Below are positions 24,519 to 33,870 of a stretch of DNA of 64,000 nucleotides, piece after piece. How positions within the stretch are numbered: the first letter of the stretch is position 1; the number at the start of each line of letters is the position of its first letter. The notes beneath the pieces were generated by a model that did not search any database, had not been told where the DNA came from, and saw nothing but the letters and a program-made list of their open reading frames with translations. The position numbers were made by a program, and so were the translations under genes. The DNA is from Anopheles merus. Lineage: Eukaryota; Arthropoda; Insecta; Diptera; Culicidae. Location of the stretch: assembly GCF_017562075.2 (NCBI RefSeq), contig NC_054083.1, positions 30,475,558-30,539,557 on the forward strand, written 5' to 3'.

Positions 24519-25281
24519 GCGGTCCCCGAGATACAGGCGGTGCCCGAGATACACAGTTAATGGGGACCGAAAACGGCCGCAAAATACCGCGTATCTCGAA
24601 TTTCCGCGTAAGTCGAATCTCGTGATTTCCAGCTAAAATTTCACTAATTTTCGTGTAATTTTGCAAGTAGGGGGCGGTTTTAGTCACTGTATCCGCAGGA
24701 CTCCACACAGCATAAGGCTGCGCTCTGGCACCAATCGAACACGACATCCGACTCGAACAAACCCATATCATCATATGGAGGTGCACTGTCAGACACAAAC
24801 AAACAAACAAGACAAACATGTCAAATCCCATACATTTTTCATGTTCGATGTCGTGTTCGATTGGTGCTAGAGCGCCGGGTAACACGGAGCGCAACATAAC
24901 AATTGACAGCTGCAAAACGCTTTAGAAAACGCGGACGTGCGATTTTGTTGTCCGACGTTATCTGTCAAATCCCATATAAAAATTTGACAGGCCGTCCGAT
25001 AAAAATCGCATGCGAAAAAGCGTTGCCACCGCCCTAAGTCGAATTTCGAAGTTTTTTGACTAAAATACTATTGATTACTCGGAGTTATTGATTTAATTTA
25101 GTAGCTTTATACACTTTATCATTTATTTTATATGATTCGTGCAGAAAATCATAATATTTCTGGCTTTAAAGCGGTTTCAAATTGTTAGCAAAAATGCAAT
25201 TCATACCGAACATGAAACAAATTGTACTGAATTGACATGTGATCTGTCAAACTTAGAAATTCGCGTATCTCCTAACCGCGC
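24519..25281. mobile_element. decayed MITE with GGCGGTCC ends
   Basis: The left end reads GGCGGTCCCCGAGATACA. The right end is a degraded inverse, GCGTATCTCCTAACCGCGCC. The interior is rich in 'gcgtatctcga' and 'cgcgtaagtcgaa' words. Flanking TATA and TACA are compatible with a TA target duplication. The element has no coding capacity and carries a second small inverted-repeat element inside it. Confidence 0.5.
24721..24874. repeat. 154-bp inverted-repeat element
   Basis: The ends are inverted repeats of 28 bases with one mismatch. The left arm begins CGCTCTGGCACCAATCGAAC and the right arm is its reverse complement. The spacer is ~98 bp. I see no clear flanking duplication. It lies inside the larger MITE at 24.5-25.3 kb. 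Confidence 0.65.
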
Positions 25282-25352
25282 CTACAATTTTCTACACCTC
25301 CCTCCAGCCCTTCCCGATTTTAATACCAGAGCACCCAGTATTGTTATGTCAA

Positions 25353-25939
25353 CCCAAGCGCCACAGATTAAGCTTAAACGACTGGAAAATTGAATATCCA
25401 TATAAAAAAATGAAAGCTCCACAGCTTCATTGGTTTGATCAATAGATGGCGTATTACAACTCATCATTATATTGCTATCCTGTTCTTGCAATGTGTTTCG
25501 ACAAGTTTCATCTTATCATGACCTATATAGCCTTATAACTTTCTGAGCAAAAATCTATGTGAATGGTCGTGTGGTCAGATACGTGGGTATCAACACCAAC
25601 GACCATAACTAAATTCTCACTTGCTTCAGTACTGGTGGTTTCCATTGGAGTTTAGTAATTAAACAATTGTATCGCCATTCTAGTTCTAGCGATGCACAAC
25701 TTCAATGCGAAACCATACAATAGTACAGAGGAAATGAGAAAGCTCTCCTCCAAGCGATGAAGCTCAACTGGTTGGGGTATCCCACCAACAGAGAGCGCCA
25801 CTAGCTTTTTTGCTATTTTTAGAATGAATGAGTCGTTTGCCGTCTGCTAAACGAAGTCTTTCTATATTCCGTTTAGGTAGAGAACTTGAGTCGTTTAGAA
25901 GCCGTTTAGTGGTCGTTTAGTGGATTTGTGGCACTTGGG
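25353..25939. mobile_element. 587-bp CCCAAG MITE, copy 1
   Basis: This copy begins CCCAAGCGCCACAGAT and ends ATTTGTGGCACTTGGG, forming imperfect terminal inverted repeats. It is nearly identical to, and exactly the same length as, a copy at 28763-29349. AA flanks both sides. The second copy shows a TA duplication against an empty site, so AA here may be a mutated TA. There is no transposase frame. Confidence 0.85.
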
Positions 25940-26109
25940 AAGTCGTGAAATGTCAATTTGCTCTGAAGCACTTCACCTCATAATATCCATACACCTTGGT
26001 CTATCCTAAATTTTCACAATTTTGAACGATTTTTGAGAACAATCAAAGGTCTGTTGATTGAAACAAAATAATGTATTCAAGGACACTCTGATAAGTTCCT
26101 TACTTTAAG

Positions 26110-26437
26110 CAGTGGCGGATCTAGCGGTAGGCGGACTAGGCGGTTGCCGATGAAGGGGCCCCGTAGATCGCCATTCTATAGTATGTCGTATGGACATAGT
26201 ACTAGCGACAAGTTGGGAACGTTGGGGCCCCGAGGCTGGCGAATCATTAGACCCCCCCCCCCCCCGGCAGCAAAAATTTAGAGCCTCCGGGGCCCCCGAC
26301 GGTATTTGAATCTCCCAACAGCAAGTGTAGTGCCGCTACCACCCCCCCCCCCCCAATCCAGAACACCATTTACCATTTACAGGGGGCCTCAACTCGTCTT
26401 ACCGCCTAGGGCCCCCGATACCATTAATCCGTTAATG
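26110..26437. mobile_element. hAT-type MITE with 8-bp duplication
   Basis: A 328-bp element begins CAGTGGCGGATCTAGCGG and ends with a decayed inverse. Both sides carry ACTTTAAG (26102-26109 and 26438-26445), an 8-bp target duplication typical of hAT elements. The interior has long C runs and GGGGCCCC-like words. No coding sequence is present. Confidence 0.75.
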
Positions 26438-26731
26438 ACTTTAAGTATGATACCGCATTTGGTTCGATTACACTGCTCCTTGCTTGCTGACCGAACAGGT
26501 TCAATAATTGTTTCTTATATATCAGATTTTGCTTAGGAAATGTGTTTTTGCATTCCAGTAATCTTAAGATCATCATTTAATCCAAGAACTGGCCGTCACG
26601 TAAGTTTTTTTGGTTTCTTTCTTCGTGATACGCCTGAGTAAAACCACATAATATTTCTGCGAGATACAGTTTAAACTTCTAGGTATACTAGATTTTGTTA
26701 TGGAACAAACTGTCTAATTGTGTGTCGATGT

Positions 26732-27277
26732 CAAAGTCTATATAATACAGAGGTCGAGTCGTCCAGAACATTTGATCAAAAAGCGTGGGAAAGTTTTAAC
26801 AACTGGATGAAAAAGCTTCAATAGCTTCATCGTAGCATACATTGAGGTTTTAGTTGTTGTGCATGCAGTGGTCTGAACGCATTTTCGGTCATTTTTACAT
26901 CGTTTGTTCGTAATATTGTACTTAAAAAAGTTGACGAGAGTCAAGAAAAGAAAGAATTGTAGTACAATTATTGATTATAACAAGATCAGTGTCCAAAATT
27001 AGGACGAAATCATGTGCAGCTCAAGATGACCAAAACTAAGAGGCTAGTTTCCTGATTTTGGTCGTGTTTAACCGGTGAATTAGTGAAAAAACTACTCCAT
27101 GCCATGTAAATGAGAAGGAAATGTATAGTTACAATAGATTTTGTGCAGAAAAGCACAATTGGGCCTAAAAAGTGTGGAATCGTTCACAAACTTTTTCAAC
27201 TAACTGTCAAAATCAAGCTTTTAAAATGGTGGACCAAAATCGAGCTATGCTTCGACCTCTGTATTATATAGACTTTG
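26732..27277 (+). mobile_element. MITE with 8-bp duplication, copy A
   Basis: The terminal inverted repeats begin CAAAGTCTATATAATACAGA and continue into AGGTCGA at both ends. GTCGATGT flanks both ends (26724-26731 and 27278-27285), an exact 8-bp duplication. A related copy lies in reverse orientation at ~42.1-42.7 kb. The 546-bp element is non-coding, and short frames in it are incidental. The 8-bp target site fits hAT- or P-type elements, but the superfamily is unassigned. Confidence 0.8.
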
Positions 27278-27293
27278 GTCGATGTATTGGTGA

Positions 27294-27435
27294 TACGGAC
27301 GTCACACGAAGCGTAAACTCAAAAAGTTTACGCTTGATTTGTATGGGAGAGCGTAAACTTCCTGTCAAAAGATTATAAAGTTGTATGGCTGAAATTTAGT
27401 TTACGCCAAAGTTTACGCTTCGTGTGACGTCCGTA
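27294..27435. mobile_element. 142-bp MITE with perfect inverted ends
   Basis: Both ends carry a perfect inverted repeat of about 25 bases starting TACGGACGTCACACGAAGCG. TGA flanks both sides (27291-27293 and 27436-27438), a possible 3-bp target duplication. The core contains further partial copies of 'gcgtaaact', so the element can fold into a hairpin. Confidence 0.75.
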
Positions 27436-27546
27436 TGAGGAAGAACACCATAAGCCCACCTGATGTATACACTCACTTTGAGTATTTCTGCTTATCATTG
27501 AGCGAAAAAACCGCCCAACATTTAATTTCAATCTATACGTAAACTA

Positions 27547-28367
27547 CCCTACCCGCAAAATTCCGTTAAATGCCTTCTAATCGCCTTATAATCGCCGGCG
27601 AATTGAAGGCGATCAGCAGTGCATTTAGCAGTAATTAAATGCCTTTGAAATATGTCATTGAAAAATTTCACTTTTAATTTGAAATTTGAAATTGCAACTG
27701 TCAAAAGAAAACCTTACAAGCGTCTTCGGCACTGCGCTGTTGTAGTGTTCCCAGATATGTGCGTGAGATTCGATAGCACGATTTACATGTTATGTTCTCT
27801 TGCGTTAAGCTCTGAGCTATTTCACTTAATTAAATATGGTCTGCATTATTCGGTTGTTAAAGACCAACCCGTTGAAAGGTATTAATATATCAAACTTATT
27901 TCGATAACTCTAGTAAAAGGAGAAATAAGATACATTTTTCTCCCATCCTGATTATGAAGGGTAAACATAGTCATTATTATGTTTTTTAAAAAGGTGTTTT
28001 TAAAATTTTGCTTCATATAAATTTGATTTGTTCTAATTATAGCAAGAAAATATTAATTTAAAAAGAAATAAACACAGAAAAAAGATAATAAAAATCAGGA
28101 TTTGAACACACGCTTTCTCGGTTCGGAACTAAAAGCGTTGTCACTACTCTAGTTGGCAGTTACATTAGTGAGGGTGCAAAATCAGTATATAAACAAGCTA
28201 AGATGGCGGCAAGTTATCTGCTCTCGTTGAATCAAAAAGTTGAAAGATTTCGAAGAGATCCTGTTTCAGCCGTGAAAGTTTCGGTTGAAATCTTTATTCG
28301 TCTTCTAAGGCGACTAAGGCCTTAAATGCCTTCTGAATGCCTTCAAAGCCGTTTAATGCTGGTAGGG
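27547..28367. mobile_element. 821-bp MITE with CCCTACC ends
   Basis: The left end CCCTACCCGCA and right end TGCTGGTAGGG are inverted with one mismatch, and TA lies on each side (27545-27546 and 28368-28369). The interior repeats the words AATGCCTTC and AATCGCC near both ends. No transposase frame was found. A TA target site suggests mobilisation by a Tc1/mariner-like enzyme. Confidence 0.6.
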
Positions 28368-28678
28368 TAGAGTACAGAATCTATGCCAATCGATGTTAAA
28401 AAATCGATAATGATTCATTAACACTGAAACAGCACATTTCAGATTGCTTAATAATGTTAAATAATTATTTTATCAAGTTGACTAAACTAAACAATCATGG
28501 GTGCAAAACTGACATGTATCAATTGTTATGCTATATCCACACCGACAAACCGACGTGACACTTCGAACAAAATGAGCTTCAAAAGTTGTCTTCTTATTTC
28601 AAATGAAAATACGTTAAACACTAGCGCCATCTCTATAATGATTCGCGTACTACACTGACACAGGGAAGAAACTGCTAA

Positions 28679-29699
28679 CACCGACAAACCGACGTGACAC
28701 TTCGAACAAAATTAGCTTCAAAAGTTGTCTCCTTATTTCATATGAAAATACGTTAAACACTACCCAAGCGCCACAGATTAAGCTTAAACGACTGGAAAAT
28801 TGAATATCCATAGGAAAAAAATGAAAGCTTCACAGCTTCATTGGTTTGATCAATAGATGGCGTATTACAACTCATCATTATATTGCTATCCTTTTCTTGC
28901 AATGTGTTTCGACAAGTTTCATCTTATAATGACCTATATAGCCTTCTAACTTTCTGAGCAAAAATCTATATGAATGGTCGTGTGATCAGATACGTGGGTA
29001 TCAACACCAACGACCATTACTCAAATCTCACTTGCTTCAGTACTGGTGGTTTCCGTTGGAGTTTAGTATTTAAACAATCGTATCGCCGTTCTGGTTCTAG
29101 CGATGCATAACTTCAATGCGAAACCATACAACAGTACAGAGGAAATGAGAAAGCTCTCCTCCAAGCGAGGAAGCTCCACAGGCTGGGTATCCCACAAACA
29201 GATGGCGCCACCAGCTTTTTTGCTATTTTTAGAATGCATGAGTCGTTTGCCGTCTGCTAAACGAAGTCTTTCTATATTCCGTTTAGGTAGAGAATTTGAG
29301 GCGTTTAGAAGCCGTTTAGTGGTCGTTTAGTGGATTTGTGGCACTTGGGTAGCGCCATCTCTATAATGATTCGCTTACTACACTGACACAGAGGAGAAAT
29401 TGCTAAAACCCCTTTTTCGTTTTTCTCCCCAACTTCCAACGAAGAATATTTTCTCCACTTCTCACATCATTTGTATTGCTTTGGAAACCCATCAAATGAT
29501 TTTTCTGGGTATTTTGTCCAATTTTTTTCATAAAATCTTGCTTAACACTTCCTCCGCCATTTGTACATGGAAAAGTTGTTTCCATCTAAGCAGCCGCGAA
29601 CAGAGCTCTTTTTGACAAAAGTGTTCGCCTTCATGGCAAATGACAGTACATTCTTGTGGGACAGTTTTGTAACGCAAGTGTCATGTCGGTTTGTCGGTG
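28679..29699. mobile_element. inner CACCGAC MITE inserted in its sister
   Basis: The inner copy has the same ends as its host and is flanked by CTGCTAA (28672-28678 and 29700-29706), another exact 7-bp duplication. After removing the 587-bp insert it carries and that insert's TA, it is ~432 bp, matching the outer copy. Its own internal sequence shows the undisrupted TTGCTAA site, confirming the pre-insertion state. Confidence 0.9.
28763..29349. mobile_element. 587-bp CCCAAG MITE, copy 2
   Basis: The second copy of this family is inserted in the inner CACCGAC element. TA flanks both sides (28761-28762 and 29350-29351). The outer element supplies the empty site at 28611-28632, where CACTAGCGCC is unbroken, so the TA duplication is demonstrated within this window. 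It differs from copy 1 by scattered point changes only. Confidence 0.93.
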
Positions 29700-30005
29700 C
29701 TGCTAAACCCGCTTTTTGTTTTTCTTCGCAAATTCCAATGCATATTGTTTTATGTGCTTCTCACATCATTTGTATTGATTTGGAAACTAAAAAAATGATT
29801 TTCCGTGGTGTTTTGTCCAATAATTCTCACAAAATCTTGCCTCACACTTCCTTCGCCATTTGTATTTAGAAAAGTTGTTTACATCGAAGCAGCAGTGAAC
29901 AGAGCTTACTTTGACAGAAGTGTTCGCCTCACTGGTAAATGACAGTACTTTCGTGTGGGACACTTTTGTAACGCCAGTGTCACGTCGGTTTGTCGGTGAT
30001 ATCCA

Positions 30006-30342
30006 TGCCTATAAGTTTTGCTGTAAGATAGCAAAAATCAGTTGTATCATTTCGCATCGTACAAATTTGACATTCTAAACCTTATCTTAAAATATTAAAT
30101 TTTATTAGTTTCTAACATTTGGTTATCAAATTTTATAATTGTAAATTCCTTAAAAACATTCACTTCGATGTTTAAAATTAATTTTGTTAGATCAAACAAT
30201 CGTAGCACATTTTTAGGACAATCACAACAATTCGTACACAGCTAGTACAACATTTGGAACACATAGCACAACAATTAGTACACGGAAGAGGTTTAGGAAA
30301 ACCGATAGAACTTTTGTAAAAAGTGTCCAACTTACAAAATGT
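30006..30342. other. short AT-rich spacer
   Basis: This spacer is AT-rich with several repeats of 'acaacaattcgtacac' and 'tagtacaac'-like words near 30.22-30.28 kb. I see no gene here. Confidence 0.5.
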
Positions 30343-30355
30343 AAAAGCAAAGATG

Positions 30356-30559
30356 GGCCGGCCGGTCGACGACTGTACCGTCAACTCGAACGACTTAACA
30401 ACATGCCCGTCATGGGTTCAAGCCCCGAATAGACCGTGACCCGATATCTAGGGACTGACTATCCTGCTAAGTCTCTGAAAGCCAAGCCCACTTCACTGGT
30501 GGGTACATGCAGGCTTTGACCGGCAGCGGTTGTTGTGCCAAAAGAAGAAGAAGAAGAAG
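30356..30559 (+). mobile_element. full-length SINE (subfamily A) with 13-bp duplication
   Basis: A 204-bp SINE with tRNA-like head, box-B word GGGTTCAAGCCCC and a (GAA)n tail. It is bounded by AAAAGCAAAGATG at 30343-30355 and 30560-30572. A long A-rich target duplication is the hallmark of LINE-mediated insertion, so this copy defines the ends of the family well. Confidence 0.9.
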
Positions 30560-30855
30560 AAAAGCAAAGATGCTAAGCAAACAAAAAGCAAAAAGCAAGA
30601 TACACCTCTGGACATAAAAATAGGAAAAAAAAAATTTGTGTGTTTTTTTTGGGTGCACTAAGTGTGTCATCGCCAACAGTTCGAGGCGTATGTTGTTGTT
30701 AGTATGGTTTAGAGAGGCTTTGGCTCCTACGGAGTTCTTTCGCCTCTTAAGTTCGAGGCGTACTGAATTTGCAATCGCCGATTTTTGCCTTTTATACTCT
30801 CATTTTTGGTGCGCTACTTATCTGAGTTTTGAGTGCCGGCAGCGTTTTGCGGCAG

Positions 30856-30888
30856 TATAAAAGGAGAGCCAAACCGTGTAGCGCTTCA
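30856..30888 (+). promoter_or_regulatory. Tc1 transposase promoter
   Basis: TATAAAAG starts at 30856 and a TCATTC initiator-like site centres on 30888, a spacing of about 32 bases. The transposase ATG follows at 30946. This is a plausible core promoter inside the element. Confidence 0.4.
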
Positions 30889-30945
30889 TTCTTCCATCAG
30901 TGGTCAAGGTGAAAGGTTGCTATTTAAAAATTCCACAGGATCATC

Positions 30946-31939
30946 ATGGGTCGCGGAAAGCACTACACACCACAGGAGCGAAAACACATTCAGGGGCTAT
31001 ATCGTGAGAACGTGCCAATCAAGACAATCTGCAAGGCGTTCGGCCGTTCGCGGACTGTTGTGGACAACGCCATTCGTAGCGAGGCTACGGGTAAATCGAC
31101 AGGTCGTCCGCGAAAAACAAAGGCCGACGTTGACGCGCAGATTGTTGAGATGATCAGGGCGGATCCTTTCAAAACTTGCGCTCGTATTAAGCAAGAGCTT
31201 GGATTGCAAGTTTCGGCGAAAACGGTATCTCGCCGTTTACACACCGCTAGGTTCAGTGCCCGGAGACCGCGGAAGGTTCGTAAGCTGCTGCCGCACCACG
31301 TAGAAGCGCGCATTCGGTTTGCCGAAGAACATTTAGCTGCATCCATCTTTTGGTGGGGCAAAATCATTTTTTCGGATGAGTCCAGAATTCGTCTGGCGCC
31401 TTCCTAATCAGGCGTATCATCCGAAAAATACGATAAAAACCCTTAGTCTCGGAGGCGGCCACGTAATGGTGTGGGGTTGCTTCTCCTGGCACGGCCCGGC
31501 TCCTTTGTTCCGTATCAACGGGACACTGAACTCGGAAGGATATAGAAAAATACTTAGTCGTAAGATGTTGCCATACGCCCGACAAAAATTCGGAGACGAA
31601 GAGCATTACATCTTTCAGCATGATAACGACTCTAAGCATACATCGCGAACAGTTAAATGTTATTTGGCAAACCAGGATGTGCAAGTTCTACCGTGGCCTG
31701 CGTTGAGTCCTGACCTCAACCCGATTGAAAATCTGTGGTGCACTCTCAAGCATCAGCTTAAGAACCAGCATGCACGTTCAGCCGCGGATCTATGGACACG
31801 CTGCGCGGATATGTGGAAACGCATACCCAGAAGCGAATACCGTAACCCTTTTCATGAGTTTTTATTCAGTAGTTTCGTTACAATTTATTTTGAGTCCACG
31901 CACTGTACAAACTCTTCCATAATTGGTGCAGTTTCCTAA
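30946..31939 (+). pseudogene. Tc1-like transposase, disrupted
   Basis: The N-terminal part (30946-31407) has the paired helix-turn-helix DNA-binding region, a GRPRKT AT-hook-like linker, and the first catalytic Asp in FSDESR. The frame then breaks near 31385-31400. The rest continues in another frame from VWRLPNQAYHP to HDNDSKHTS (second Asp) and SPDLNPIENLW (Glu). Asp to Glu spacing is 34 residues, the DD34E signature of Tc1. About ten codons usually found between DESR and VWR are missing, so a small deletion caused the frameshift. The product could not be active. Confidence 0.88.
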
Positions 31940-31954
31940 AGGGTACTTCACATG

Positions 31955-32419
31955 GTAGCAATGCAATCAGTAATCCAGCCGATTAGAACAGTTATTAGCC
32001 TGTGCGTATGCAATCCACATCGCATCGTGTTCTACATTGATTGCATTGCTTGGTTGCATTGCTTCAAATTGGCTGCCTATCTAGAACGGGAGATCAATGC
32101 AATACAGTATGAACTCACTGATTAAACTTCGATTCCCTGTCAATTATTGCATATTTTTAGTTGGCACGATTCTCGATGGAAAAAAATATGAAATTTGCTT
32201 AGGCCAATATAACATATTTAAACACTCATACGCGCTGAAATGTACACCGATACCATTGAAAATATTGCAATATTGCATTGATGTCCTGTTATAGACGAGT
32301 AACCATTTGAAGCAATGGAACTAAGGTGTGCAATCAGTGCAGAACACAATGCGTTGTGGATTGCATACGCACAGGCTAAAAACTGTTCTAAACGGTTGCA
32401 TTGCTGATCGCGTTGCTAC
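31955..32419. mobile_element. foldback element with ~150-bp inverted arms
   Basis: The left arm (31955-~32103) and right arm (~32270-32419) are long imperfect inverted repeats. The left begins GTAGCAATGCAATCAG. They share landmarks such as CTGTGCGTATGCAATCCACA and CATTGCTTCAAAT. The spacer is ~165 bp and has no coding potential. No clear target duplication was seen. The arms would form a long hairpin if transcribed. Confidence 0.8.
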
Positions 32420-32811
32420 AATCCCCGGATTGCTCGACAGCTGAAAGACTGCGGAGGGGAGACCCAGAGGGCTCTTTACCTCATGACTCCACATTGGCAA
32501 CGGTCTCATACCTTCCCGTGATGCTGCTTTACCTTCGCTAGGTTAAATGAGACGGACACAGGTGGGTAACTCCGCTATGGAACGGGGTGCAGATAGTTGC
32601 GGCCGCCTGCATCTCTTAAGGTAGCGTCAATCTGCAACGCTGAGGTACGTGCATGCACTTGTGCGTGCCAAAGCGGCGCGTATTCTGCTGGCCCACGAAC
32701 CGATGTCGCGGCCTCGAAAACCATGACGGGCCACCAGTCTTACTGGGTCCAAAGACAGTCGTTGGTCGTATCACTGCGGCGACTGTTGAGTAGGCCCGCC
32801 AGTAAACTTTA

Positions 32812-33870
32812 ATGCATCACAGGTTCAAGTCGAGAGCGTTCCCCGATGGTGTGGCCCGAGACGGCAGCAGGTGGGGATCTGCAGGATCCGGTCTCGGAGG
32901 AGGAGTTAGCGAAAGAGTTGAAGGAGATTGCCCGCCGGGGAAACCACCTGGGGAGCCCTTGTCGTACTGGCCCATTTGTCTGCTGAGTGTGTTGGGTAAA
33001 ATTTTGTAGCGGTTGTTTCAGCGGAGGCTGACAACCCACCTGAAGTCGACCGGGGGACTTTCGGACGCCCAATACGATTTCCGTAAAGGGCGCTCAACCG
33101 TGGATGCCATCACTCGGGTGATGGATAACGGTAAAGTCGCTTTGGACAAAAAACGAAAGGGGGATCGCCCCTGTGCGGTGGTAACGGTGGACGTCCGGAA
33201 TGCCTTCAACTCGGCAAACTGGACAGCGATTGGCCAAGCTCTGCAGCGTAAAAACACTCCGCCTTATTTGCAGGCGTTGCTGCGGAACTATTTTATTGAC
33301 CGAACGCTCCACTACGATACGGATGAGGGAGTAGTGTCGAGGACTGTAGCTGCTGGCGTTCCTCAGGGTTCAGTTCTAGGACCAACACTGTGGAACGTCA
33401 TGTATGACGACCTACTCCGCTTGCCGCTTGAGGGACTACGAGCGGACATCATCGGTTTTGCTGACAACGTGGCCTTCACATTTTTGGGAAGGACCACGGA
33501 ACAGGTTAGTGCTTTAGCAACGGCTAACCTGGAGAGGATCGAGGGGTGGTTGCAAAGAGTCGGATTAGAACTTGCCCACCAAAAGACCGGGTTCATGATT
33601 TTCTGTACGCATCATGCCCCGCAGCTCGCAGAGCTACAAACGGGCGGTCACTCAATCCAATCCACGGAAACGCTGAAGTACCTGGGAGTGGTCCTCTGCC
33701 GCAAACAGCACCACAGCCGGCATCTGGGAAGGGTGGTCAATAAGGCTTCACGGATAACAAATGCCTTGACCTGCCTGATGCCAAATAAACGTGGTCCTAA
33801 GAGCCGCAGAGACAACTCATGAACGTCGGCAACAGTATCATCCGATACGGAGTTGCCACCTGGGAGCGAT
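32812..33870 (+). pseudogene. R1-clade-like non-LTR reverse transcriptase, dead
   Basis: A partial reverse transcriptase is readable: PPGEPLSYWPICLLSVLGKIL, then an in-frame TAG at 33007-33009. After it come DAQYDFRKGRSTVDAI, VVTVDVRNAFNSA, GVPQGSVLGPTLWNV and the catalytic box GFADNVAF. Known active enzymes have two Asp in this last box. Here the second is Asn. A frameshift near 33815 separates NKRGPKSRR from the following SIIRYGVATW. No endonuclease or gag-like ORF is visible upstream. It resembles the R1 clade common in mosquitoes, but the clade call is tentative. Confidence 0.8.

Larger units (their letters stand above)
28540..29998. mobile_element. outer CACCGAC MITE of a nested insertion
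   Basis: The outer element begins CACCGACAAACCGACGTGAC and ends with the exact inverse, flanked by the 7-bp duplication ATATCCA (28533-28539 and 29999-30005). It is split after its left ~139 bp by a second copy of the same family. Without that insert and its duplication it is ~431 bp. The terminal inverted repeat is 23 bp. It is non-coding and the superfamily is unassigned. CA...TG ends occur in P elements, but those usually make 8-bp duplications. Confidence 0.9.
30640..31950 (+). mobile_element. broken Tc1-like transposon
   Basis: The element carries a Tc1-type transposase reading and, on its left side, two direct repeats AGTTCGAGGCGTA (30678-30690 and 30750-30762). These resemble the inner transposase-binding repeats of IR/DR Tc1 elements. 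No matching inverted repeats are found after the coding region. There the sequence passes straight into a foldback element, so the right end has been lost. The outer left boundary is approximate. Confidence 0.7.

Noticed and set aside
28080..28175. Antisense tRNA-like stretch (GGATTTGAACACACGC...)
   Set aside because: Only a loose box-B-like word. No convincing box A spacing or cloverleaf could be built by eye.
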